32,625 nucleotides of DNA from the NCBI GenBank assembly GCA_036897625.1, contig JAYMTA010000270.1, positions 1 to 32,625 of the forward strand. The letters run 5' to 3'. The translations under genes were made by a program, and so were the position numbers. The notes beneath the pieces were generated by a model that searched no databases, was not told where the DNA came from, and was given only the letters and a program-made list of their open reading frames with translations. Numbering within the stretch: the stretch's first letter is position 1; each line of letters opens with the position of its first letter. Below are positions 22,901 to 32,625 of the stretch, one piece after another. Source of the DNA: Pelargonium cotyledonis. Its lineage: Eukaryota; Streptophyta; Magnoliopsida; Geraniales; Geraniaceae.

Positions 22901-23171
22901 AACCAAAAGGCATAAGCACATTCGCACCTCTTAATCTATGATAAGCTGCAGCAAAATCAAGCTTTGAAAGCGAGAAAGCGTGCCCAAGATGCAAAAAACC
23001 ATTCATATAAGGAAATGGAAAGTTGCCAAAAAACTTCTCCCCTGGCTTAGGAGGGTTTTCACAAGATTCAGCCCTAAAAACATCATTTTCCGCCCACCAT
23101 CGTTGAACATTTGCCTCAATCTCCCTTAGAAGGTCTCTCCTCGCAAAGCTCTTTCCACCCTCCGATGCCAT
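19902..23171 (-). CDS. LeuRS: Leucyl-tRNA synthetase, cytosolic
   Basis: Class I aminoacyl-tRNA synthetase that charges tRNA-Leu for cytosolic translation. It has a single coding exon of 1089 aa, the usual size for the eukaryotic/archaeal-type enzyme. The HIGH-equivalent HLGH is at 61-64 within PYMNGFLHLGHAF. The CP1 editing domain shows TLRPETMYG at 297-305 and VTSVPSDSPDD near 400. The KMSKS loop is intact at 714-718, followed by the anticodon-binding domain and a Lys-rich C-terminal part (PKKKNKKG). I start at the ATG at 23171 (MASEGGKSFARRD), as in plant homologues. An in-frame ATG at 23222 lies inside a predicted 5'UTR intron, whose acceptor CTACTTACAG ends at 23191. No organelle signal is seen. 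The stop codon at 19902-19904 lies inside a strong splice donor (AG|GTAAG). Confidence 0.96.
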   Translation of the reverse strand: MASEGGKSFARRDLLREIEANVQRWWAENDVFRAESCENPPKPGEKFFGNFPFPYMNGFLHLGHAFSLSKLDFAAAYHRLRGANVLMPFGFHCTGMPIKASADKLAREIQQFGNPPVFPTDVEEQVNPQPEAEVANGGEQPDKFKGKKSKAASKSGGQVYQWEIMRSFGLGDSDISKFQDPYNWLTFFPPIAVEDLKAFGLGCDWRRSFITTDMNPFFDSFVRWQMRKLKSMGKIVKDVRYTIYSPLDGQPCADHDRASGEGVQPQDYTLIKMEVVSPYPPKLKALEGRRVFLAAATLRPETMYGQTNAWVLPDGKYGAYEINETDVFVIAQKAALNLAYQKFSRIPEKPTCLVELTGLDLIGLPLKSPLSLNEVIYALPMLTILMDKGTGVVTSVPSDSPDDCMAMHDLKAKPALRAKYGVQDEWVMPFETIPIINIPEFGDKSAEKVCMDLKIKSQNEKYKLQEAKRLTYLKGFNEGTLLVGEYAGRRVQEVKPLIRNMLIETGQAIMYSEPEKRVMSRSGDECVVALTDQWYITYGEPEWKKLAEECLSNMNLYSDETRHGFEHTLGWLNQWACSRSFGLGTRIPWDEQFLVESLSDSTLYMAYYTIAHLLHKDMYGSSSNLKAEQLTDDVWDFILCDGPYPKSTSISSHILNKMKQEFEYWYPFDLRVSGKDLIQNHLTFCIYNHTALMPKKHWPRGFRCNGHIMLNSEKMSKSTGNFRTLRQAIEEFSADATRISLADAGDGVDDANFVFEVANAAILKLTKELTWMEEVLAAESSLRTGPPSSYPDRVFANEINIAVKSVELHYQNCMFREALKNGFYDLQNARDAYRLACGVMGMNRDLVLRYMDVETRLITPICPHYAEYVWRKVLKKGGFVVKAGWPTGDAPDLTLKSANKYLHDSIGRMKKLHENQVSGPKKKNKKGAPASVPSATENIKLTRGLIYVNKQFDGWKAECLRILQNKFNSETLSFAQDTDTELMDVLQKISVGQGKNVKQTQKECMPFIRFKKDEAVALGSGALDLKQPFGEIEVLQENLDFIRKQLGLEEVEILSASDPDALQKAGSLVTVINQNPPSPGSPTAIFLSR

Positions 23172-23190
23172 CTTGTGAAACAGACAGCTA

Positions 23191-24493
23191 CTGTAAGTAG
23201 GAAAAACAAAATCCATAATCATCCATGGCAATTGAAAATAACAAATAAATCATATACATCTTACAGCAAACTCCAAACTTCTCATACAATTGATATAACA
23301 AGGTATAATTTAAATCACTTCCACCCTAAAGCACATATATCGGGTAGACTAGAAGCTAGCATGATAAAACAATTTAAGAAACACGGGGTAGCCTTCACAC
23401 AGAAAAACTAATTGCCCTTACTAGCAATCTGTGAATACAAAACTATAAGGAATTGAAGAATCCACCAATGGTGCTAGTAATTAATAATAGTATTTTTTAG
23501 CCTAACAAAGAAAGAAAAATAAAGACATAGCAACTGCTAATTCTAAACTATTAAGCTCGACCATATGTATATATTGATGAATGTTGCCGGAAAAAACTCA
23601 AAATCAATAAATGGAATTAAAATATCTAGATTTGCTCATAAATGTCCATTATTTTGTGAAAAGAAGACTGTAATTGCATGAATCAATCTAACCGGACATT
23701 TGAGCAAAAAGATGATTTTTTTTTTAGTTTCCCCATTCTACCAAAAATTTAACATATAAATATAAATTATTTTGAAAAATAAAACCCATAATCCTGTTCA
23801 TCCAATTTTTTTACATGAAACAAAATAATCATCCTAATTGGACATTCGAGCACGAAATTGTGAATTTTTGAAATGCAAATTGTAGCACAAAACTAAAAGA
23901 TGATGAAACGGGAATGAGAATCCCATTCCATTCCATCCATCTTGGGAATCAAGTCATTAATGAGTAAGGCCGTAAGGGGATGGAAATGGGGGGTTATAAT
24001 CAAAACACCATCAATGTGAATACCATTCTCATTCTTAAATCTTATTCCTAAACCAAATTAGTAATCCATAAGCTACCAAAGTTTAAACTTGCTACTCCCA
24101 AATGAGTGTCCACTTTCTTTTTTGGTTAGTTAGTTACGCACATAAGAGTGTAAGGGGAAATGTTCAATCCTAACTAATCTATTAGTCCTTCAGACCCAAA
24201 ACAAGGATTAATACATCAGACATTATAAACTTCCTAAAAAGTAAATAACACACCTATTTTGCGGCAAAAAATGGAACCTCGTCGAACTGAATTTTAGCCT
24301 ATAAATATATGGTATCACTTACCACCGTCATAATTTAGCATAACTATAACAAAATGATCAACAATTCCTTAAAGTATCCGAATACTAAGCTAAAAAAACA
24401 TATTTTTTAACAAATGTTGAAGTGTGTCAGAGATATCACGATAGATACAGCAATCAAATGGATCGAAAGGTTAGGCTTTTGCAAAGCACATAC
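23191..24493 (-). other. 5'UTR intron of LeuRS
   Basis: On the minus strand the donor CAGAG|GTATGTG (24493-24492) and acceptor CTACTTACAG (ending 23191) frame an AT-rich 1.3-kb intron. The remaining leader on the coding exon is 19 nt. A repeat remnant with GGAATGAGAAT words lies inside it at about 23908-24060. Confidence 0.6.
23908..24060. repeat. GGAATGAGAAT-type repeat remnant
   Basis: GGGAATGAGAATCCCATTCC on the left faces AAGAATGAGAATGGTATTC on the other strand at the right. This gives an imperfect inverted arrangement about 150 bp long, like many small plant TIR elements. No clear target-site duplication was found. Confidence 0.4.
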
Positions 24494-24645
24494 CTCTGGT
24501 TTAGCACCGATCTGCCTAGGTCATGTACAGGAATTGTGGGAAGCTTTTGTCTGAGGAACGGAGAAGCCAGAACGAGACTTTCACAACAACTGTGTCTGTG
24601 CTCGTAGTAGCAGTAGGCGCTGCAATTTATATCCAATCCGCACAC
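24494..24645 (-). other. First non-coding exon of LeuRS
   Basis: It ends at the donor at 24493. The upstream end is estimated. It contains a two-codon upstream ORF (ATG ACC TAG) at 24516-24524. Confidence 0.5.
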
Positions 24646-24689
24646 ACTCGAAAAAGAAAATTTAGGGAAGGAATAAGAAAGAAGCTATT

Positions 24690-24766
24690 TGGGCTTCATG
24701 GAATCAACACCTAAGCCCAATAATTTGAGTGGGCCTTTCAAATTAAAGATCCAAATTTGGGCCCAA
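24690..24766 (-). promoter_or_regulatory. Cluster of TGGGCY (site II) elements in the LeuRS promoter
   Basis: TGGGCT lies at 24690-24695, AGCCCA at 24714-24719, TGGGCC at 24730-24735, and the palindrome TTGGGCCCAA at 24757-24766, which carries the motif on both strands. Five TGGGCY words within 77 bp just upstream of the LeuRS first exon match the known promoter style of plant ribosomal-protein and other translation genes, where TCP factors bind site II. Activity here is inferred. Confidence 0.6.
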
Positions 24767-24769
24767 AAA

Positions 24770-25290
24770 CAAAAGTCCAAAAAAAATCTATTTTTATTGA
24801 AAATTTGGAGAAAGAAAAGAACCTACTTTGATGTCTATTCCAATTTGAATTATATATATTTTTTGTATTGTTTGAATTTGATCTCAAATTATATTTTTTA
24901 TCGGATAAGGAGCCATCAAATTAGATTGAGCAATAACTTTTTGTTGACATGTTTAAGTTAACCGAATTTACTTATGAAATCAATTTGTAACAAAATTATA
25001 TAATTGATGGAGCATTGTCAAAATTGATTCGTCACATGTATAAATTTGTTCTGAAATTGTTAAATTTACAAAATTTATCCAATTGAAGGGTTACATCATC
25101 AGCAAAAAAAAAAAAAGTAATCACATCAATCTAATTTGATGATATTGTCAAAATGTGTGACAATTAAAAAGAAAAACATAACATATATAGAGAACAAAAC
25201 TTATTTATATATGTAATTAATGACATAAAGTGTCGAAAAGATGAAACAAAAGAAAAAAAATTCAATTGAGTGAAAGAGAGTGGTCAGGTC
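24770..25290. other. AT-rich intergenic stretch, no gene seen
   Basis: Very AT-rich with a poly(A) run near 25106. No supported coding frame or RNA gene. Confidence 0.4.
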
Positions 25291-25299
25291 TCTCCTAGT

Positions 25300-26635
25300 G
25301 AGAGTAGTGGTTTATAGATTTTTTGGGAGTGTTAAGGATGGCGGCAGCTAGGGTTTCGAGGGTGGGGTGGGGACTCTAAGGCGATAAAAGGAGGCCAACA
25401 CAACACTTAGGCAAATGGCATTGGGTCATTAGGTTGTGGCAACCCCGTAAGGGAGTGACGACAAAAGGGCTTTTCGACCTTACGCCGAACGCGGAAAAGG
25501 GGAATCGAAACCTTTTCGAGTTTTACGACTCGGAGGACGCGACAAGGGTGACGAAGAGGGGACCGTGGTTATACAACGGAAAAGCATTGGTGATGGAGTC
25601 AATCCGTGTTGGGATAAACCCGTATGAGGTGGATTTGTATTTTTTGGATGCCTGGGTGCAAGCAAGGGGTTCCCGTTGGGATATTTGACTGGGTTGGTTT
25701 GCGCGATTCTGGGGGGAGCAATTAGATACCTTAAGTCTGATCCTGCAAATTTCAGGGTCGACTGGGGCTCATATGCTAGGTTTCGGGTTCACATGGATAC
25801 CCAAAAACCTCTGCGCAAGGAGGAGAAAATGGTGATGACAGAGGCCAAGACTCATGCTATTTATTTTCAATATGAGAGAATCACGATGTTCTGCAATGCA
25901 TGTAGTCGGATGAGGCACATCGACTTGGACTATGCGTTGATAAAATTAGTCGGAGGGGCTAGTTTAGAGAGGGCCTTTGGGGCATTCCTTGTAGCACCAA
26001 AGGGAACCGCCTGGGTGTGGGGGCAAGGTGGACTCGATCCGGTACGGATCAGCAATGGTTCTCGGATGAGACAGTGGAACAGGTTCCGATCACCCCAACC
26101 CATGTGGAAAGCAAGGAGGTGGGCCAGAAGGCGATTTCCGTTTTCAAACGGAAGCGATGACTCATGACCGAGAAAAATGGGCGGTCAGTTGAAGGAGCTG
26201 GTTGTGAAGGTAACTCGAGCGGTCGGGTGATGGAAGAGGGCGGTCAGGATGGAGGCTTGAATGGTCGGTCGGATGAGGGGGAGACAGAGGGGGGTTTGGG
26301 GGCTCGGTCCCCTTAAGGTTCGAGGAGGTGGGTGTCCGCGGTTTCCGGAACTAGCGTGTAGCAGGTGCTCTGACTTAGAAAGAGGAGAAGAAAAATCCGA
26401 CTAGTTCGGCGTTGCGGAACGATTCGGGGGAAAATAGGCTTAGCCTCAAGACCCTAATTTGATTTAGGCACCCCGTGCACTGAGTCTCACGATCTCACGG
26501 GAATTCACCCAGTTAAGTATCGACACTTTAGTGTAGCTTTAGGATTATTTTTCCCTGTTTTTCTCTTTTTCGCATTGTACTTTCCGTTTGTTGGAATAAT
26601 AAAATGGATCTTTACGAGGTAAAAAAAAAGTTATC
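25300..26635 (+). mobile_element. Decayed LINE-type retroelement fragment (ORF1 region only)
   Basis: This block is GC-richer than its surroundings. It carries a DUF4283-type gag/ORF1 remnant and a G-rich stretch, and ends with AATAAA at 26598-26603 followed by a poly(A) tract (about 26621-26629), as expected of a non-LTR retrotransposon copy or reverse-transcribed transcript. No reverse transcriptase or endonuclease is recognisable, so it is internally deleted or comes from a non-autonomous source. The left end is uncertain and I found no target-site duplication. Confidence 0.5.
25434..26167 (+). pseudogene. DUF4283/zinc-knuckle ORF1 remnant
   Basis: The first part (25434-25688) shows NLFEFYDSEDATRV and RGPWLYNGKALVME, the hallmark of DUF4283 in plant LINE ORF1 proteins, then DAWVQARG. 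Homology then jumps frame near 25668, in a GGGG run, and continues with PLGYLTGLVCAILGGAI, then YARFRVHMDTQKPLR and FQYERITMFCNACSRM-RHIDLDY. The last block corresponds to the CCHC zinc knuckle with its final Cys replaced by Tyr. The break is a 1-bp loss relative to the expected frame. No ATG with good context opens the first frame. It is a dead or dying copy; domestication is unlikely given the frameshift. Confidence 0.7.
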
Positions 26636-26977
26636 CACCTTGGTCCAAATCCTATCAGAAATCATTCAGCTGCCAAAATTAATATTCAGCCGTTATCAAA
26701 TTATTTTCGGTTATACTACAAAGTAATAAAATGAATATATCTGGTGGTCCCACCTGCACTGCACTGCACCGACGAGACAATGTTACAGAAGGGGCATAAT
26801 CGTCATTTCACACTACACGTTAAAAGAAGAAAACAGAGCAGATATATGGTGGGGGAAGCAAGACTCTTTTTAGTTGTTTACGGAGTGACACACAAAGCAC
26901 AGGTCCTTCACTTCCCTTCCTAAAACTACAGAAAAGAACAGAAAAAAACCCTCCTTCAATTTTCCTTCCATCCAAAC

Positions 26978-29422
26978 ATGGCCACTGAGTAGTACGTCAT
27001 TTTTGCTACTTCTTCTCTTCACTTTCTCTGCAACTTCTCCTTTTATTTTTGCTTGCATTTTTTTTTTACTTTGATTTTTTTTTACAGTGATTATTTGTTC
27101 AAGCTTCTACTAATTGGTGACTCTTCTGTGGGGAAATCGTGCTTGCTTCTCAGATTCGCCGTGAGTTCAGCTTCTCTGGACTGTTAAATGTTTTTTTTGT
27201 TCCTTTAGTTTAGTAATAAAGGTTGTTATGATTTTTTTGTCTTGTTTTTTTAATTCAGATTTATGGATAAATTTTCAGGATGATTCCTATGTTGACAGCT
27301 ATATCAGTACTATTGGTGTTGATTTTGTAAGTCTCTATCTCCTATACAATATTGGTAATTTTGTTTATATATGTGTATATGTACAGACTTGTATTTATTA
27401 TTGAATTTGTATTTTTTTTTTCTAATTCAGTAGATTTGATTTGTTATTGTCTTGTGATTTTTTCCTCAGAAAATTAGGACTGTGGAGCTTGATGGAAAGA
27501 CAATCAAGCTGCAGATTGTGAGTTAACCTGTTTTATCCCAATGTTTTCATATGTCTTCTCTCGTCTGCAAGTTAATTACTTTGACAGTACATTATACACG
27601 TTAACCTTAAATAATCATGTTGTGTACGGTGTCTCTGGTTTATCCTCCAAAATGTATTTTTTTCAATCCATTGTGCAAAGGGTTAATTACATTATCATGC
27701 TAGTATTACTTTACTTTCCGATCTCAGACTCATGTTTGAGGAAACCTTACTGGGGGCATTGTCTGCCTTTTATTTTCTTATGAATATAATGCTGGAGTGC
27801 TATTAATTGTTGTAATTCTGCTATTTTATAAGAATGAGACTAAATCACTTGATATATGCACAATTAAGTATGTTGGGGAGAATTGGCTGAATCCCATTAG
27901 TAGCGTCATTTTTTTTATATGGATGAATTATATTCTTGACTAAGGTTGGAACATGAGAGATCTTTTATTGTTTGTATGTTTAGTGGGATACTGCTGGACA
28001 AGAGCGTTTTCGTACTATAACTAGCAGTTATTATCGAGGAGCGCATGGGATAATTGTAAGATACTCTCACCTTTATTGTTTTATGGAATTAGATGTTATA
28101 TCCCATAAACGAGACCCGTACTTAGGTGGCATCGGATTTTTCTTTTACTGGATAAAGTTCTGCTTTAATTTGATCCTCTATATAATTCCACTCCTATTCA
28201 CATGTCGAATCCATCGGAAAATTTGTGCACTTTGGTATATAGGACATCACTTGCATGTGAGCTTTATTTTTGTACAGCTCTGGTTATATTTTTCATAAAC
28301 TTTGAGACCCCAGTTTGTCTTTGAAATCGTTTGTCGAGGCCTTGATGGCCAGCACTAACAGTGAGATATGATGAATTAATTTCTGATGTGGTCCAGTTTC
28401 TTGTGTGCTTTAAGTTCATTTGATTTTGAATGTTAATTATTCATCATATTATATTAAAGTTTTAGTTACATGATCATGTCATTTCTGAAGATTACGCCGA
28501 ATATAGTACCCTTCTCCGGCTCCCTTTTACTAATAATTTACTTTGTAAGAGCTTGTGTGTGTTTTACACTCAGACTTGTGAAAAGTAGGTGTCGGCAAAA
28601 GATGGGTAAATCTTAAAGATTTCTTGTCATCTTTACTGTGCAACATGTGCATTATAGTATCAAGGGCATAAACTAATTCTGCATATCGTTTTAAGTCCAC
28701 TAGATAGTCATTTGATGCGGTATTTATTTTTTAGTTTAGAACTTGAAAGTGCTTGACTTTTTCTTCATCTATCCGAGAACAGATTGTCTATGATGTTACT
28801 GAGATGGAGAGCTTCAATAATGTCAAGCAGTGGTTGAATGAGATTGACAGATATGCTAATGACAGTGTATGCAAGCTTCTTGTTGGCAATAAATGTGATA
28901 TGGTTGAGAACAAGGTTGTGGACACGCAAACAGCAAAGGTATAGTCTGTTAGAGTAGTTTATTGAATTTTATTTATAGTGAAGTATTTCAATTGGGTTCT
29001 GAACTTCTGATATGCAAAAGGTAGAATGCCTGTTAACAAATGCAGAATACTTATCCATATTTTACTCAATGTAAAGTTCTAACACGACTCCATTATGGCA
29101 TGCTTAATTTTTCTGCAGGCATTTGCAGATGAGCTCGGTATCCCTTTCCTTGAGACAAGTGCCAAGGACTCGATCAATGTGGAACAGGCTTTCTTAACCA
29201 TGGCTAGTGAGATCAAGAAAAAGTAAAACCGCCATAAACCCTTTATGCTTTCCTTGATCTCAATATAATTTGCGAAACTATGTAAATTTCCCCATGATGT
29301 ATTATCTGAATTACTTTGCGCTTTGCAGGATGGGTAGCCAGCCAACTGCTAACAAGTCAACAGGAGAAACCGTCCAGATGAAGGGTCAGCCCATTCAGCA
29401 GAACAACAACTGTTGTGGTTAA
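26978..29422 (+). CDS. RABD1: Rab GTPase, RABD1 (Rab1-like)
   Basis: Small GTPase controlling ER-to-Golgi vesicle traffic. Eight coding exons: 26978-26991, 27088-27160, 27279-27326, 27470-27517, 27984-28055, 28783-28938, 29119-29222 and 29329-29422, all GT...AG; 202 aa. The first coding exon is only 14 nt and Tyr5 is split TA|T. Motifs: GDSSVGKS (15-22), switch I Thr40 in YISTIG, WDTAGQE (62-68), NKCD (121-124), ETSAK (149-153), and a C-terminal CCG for geranylgeranylation (Cys200, Cys201). RABD1 rather than RABD2 is suggested by [31 protein letters not shown] and the QPIQQNNN tail. All nucleotide-binding residues are intact. Confidence 0.95.
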
Positions 29423-30312
29423 CGTGGTAGTGTTGTATCTTCTATTTCTGTTCTAAAAGTTGCTAGGCACTAAAACTGTAGACTCTTATGGTATTTCAGT
29501 AAAAACAGATAACCAAGTTCAATCTACTTGCATATTTCTGGTTCATAACTTCTTTTTATGGTCAGTGATATCCCAATTATGTTTCATGTAACGTATCCTA
29601 GTCAGAGAGATGATATAATAGAGTCCTGATCGACTGTATCGAGTACCCAACTTTCAAAATGATGTTTTATTCTTCGATCAAAGCCCCTTTGGTGCTCAGA
29701 TCTCGCTACTCCGATCAATACTAAAAGACTAGTTTCTTGATATAGTTATAAAGTACATTGTTCAAAAATGTTTTCTAAGTGCATATGTTCAAATTCAATG
29801 CATATTGGTTAAGATCACCTCGCAATCCAACCTAGTTTTTTAACAACCTTCAAAAAAAGAGTCAAATTCAAGCAAATATCAGTCAAAATTGGATTTGATA
29901 TGGTAAAATTAGTAATTATTATTTCGTGGATATGTTATCGAGCAGTGATTGGACTCATCAAATTCTGTTAAAACAGTGACTCTGATGTCGCATAATAGAA
30001 ACCTTAACAAGATATTCTATAGTATTGTACTTGTTTAAGGTTGTTCAATTTCAAATATCTGCAAAAGTGAAAAGGACTAACCTTTTTCAACATATAAATA
30101 TATAACAAACTACAAGATATTCTATAATAATATATTTCACACATATAAGCTCACCAACCACAAAATCATAAAAAATTCCTAGGACAAAAAGCGTATATAT
30201 TGAAGTTCAAAATCTGAATAAACAAAAGACAATAAAAAATTATTTATAGCACCAAAACAATTGACCATCTTTTGCATGTAAATTTTGACATATGGTGATA
30301 CACAACCCATCT
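29423..30312. other. Intergenic region between convergent Rab genes
   Basis: It holds the two 3' flanks, RABD1 from the left and RABA2 from the right. AT-rich, with no supported gene, RNA or complete repeat. Confidence 0.5.
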
Positions 30313-32266
<1,954 letters not shown>

Positions 32267-32302
32267 TTATTTGTCTGATAACACTCAAAAATCGGTCTTA
32301 CA

Positions 32303-32309
32303 TTATATA
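32303..32309 (-). promoter_or_regulatory. Candidate TATA box of RABA2 (TATATAA)
   Basis: TATATAA on the minus strand lies about 60 bp upstream of the RABA2 ATG. It would imply a leader of only about 30 nt, short but possible. Other, TATA-independent starts cannot be excluded. Confidence 0.35.
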
Positions 32310-32625
32310 CGAGTAGTGACTAGTAAGAGATAGTGAGGTGTTTATTTGAAATGAAAAGAAAATGTTTCATTTTGTAACATCAATTATATTTATTTTATTT
32401 TAAATTCCACCTAATTTAATTTTTGTTTTGATTTGGTCACATTTTGTCACATTAAACTAATTTGATGACACTGGTACGGTTTAGTCAAATTGGGAACAAA
32501 ACATTATAGTTAGGGGTTATTATGGTACCATATGAATAATTTAGGAAAGGTTTAAAATAAACATTTAATTTGGATACCAATTTAAAATAAAATAAATAAT
32601 TTAATAGTCAAAGCGAAACATCTTT
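32310..32625. other. Upstream flank of RABA2, AT-rich
   Basis: Promoter-side sequence of RABA2 with A/T-rich runs. No further gene or recognisable element seen. Confidence 0.4.

Noticed and set aside
23172-23231. Extended LeuRS N-terminus through an upstream in-frame ATG at 23222
   Set aside because: A clear splice acceptor (CTACTTACAG) lies between it and MASEGG, and plant homologues start at MASEGG/MATEGG. The stretch is intronic.
26978-26992. Premature TAG after MATE in RABD1 as a null mutation
   Set aside because: The TAG spans the exon/intron border; the splice at TA|GT restores the family sequence MATEYDYLFK.

Overview
This is a window of plant nuclear DNA, most likely from a core eudicot. 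Protein-coding genes have many short introns with GT...AG ends and AT-rich introns. The proteins belong to plant-specific families (RABA/RABD GTPases, DUF579 xylan methyltransferases, N-myristoylated CDC2-related kinases, plant cytochrome c with its N-terminal extension). I cannot fix the family or species from sequence alone.

Layout: (1) cytochrome c on the minus strand (CDS 1199-3519, three exons). (2) A seven-transmembrane plant protein of unknown function on the minus strand (CDS 4601-5803, one coding exon, with a probable long 5'UTR intron reaching about 7309). (3) A 7.6-10.3 kb intergenic stretch containing an approximately 1.16-kb non-autonomous DNA transposon with terminal inverted repeats (8250-9410). 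(4) A CDC2-related Ser/Thr kinase on the plus strand (CDS 11456-15900, eight coding exons, 714 aa). (5) A glucuronoxylan 4-O-methyltransferase-like (DUF579) gene on the plus strand (16845-17721), broken by a frameshift near 17130. (6) Cytosolic leucyl-tRNA synthetase on the minus strand (CDS 19902-23171, a single coding exon, with a 5'UTR intron and probable 3'UTR introns) and a promoter with clustered TGGGCY boxes near 24.7 kb. (7) A decayed LINE-type ORF1 (DUF4283 plus zinc knuckle) at about 25.3-26.6 kb. (8) RABD1-type Rab GTPase on the plus strand (26978-29422, eight exons). (9) RABA2-type Rab GTPase on the minus strand (30313-32245, two exons), tail-to-tail with RABD1.

The genes do not form a cluster with one shared function. 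They are typical interspersed housekeeping genes: respiration, translation, secretory trafficking (two Rabs acting at ER-Golgi and at the trans-Golgi/cell plate), cell wall modification, and a membrane-anchored kinase. I found no operon, CRISPR array, rRNA or tRNA, and no clear sign of an undescribed multi-gene system. The points most worth a second look are the LeuRS stop codon lying across a strong splice donor with further exons in the 3'UTR, the frameshifted xylan methyltransferase, the transposon carrying a promoter-like GC-rich core, and an overlapping uORF ahead of the seven-TM protein.
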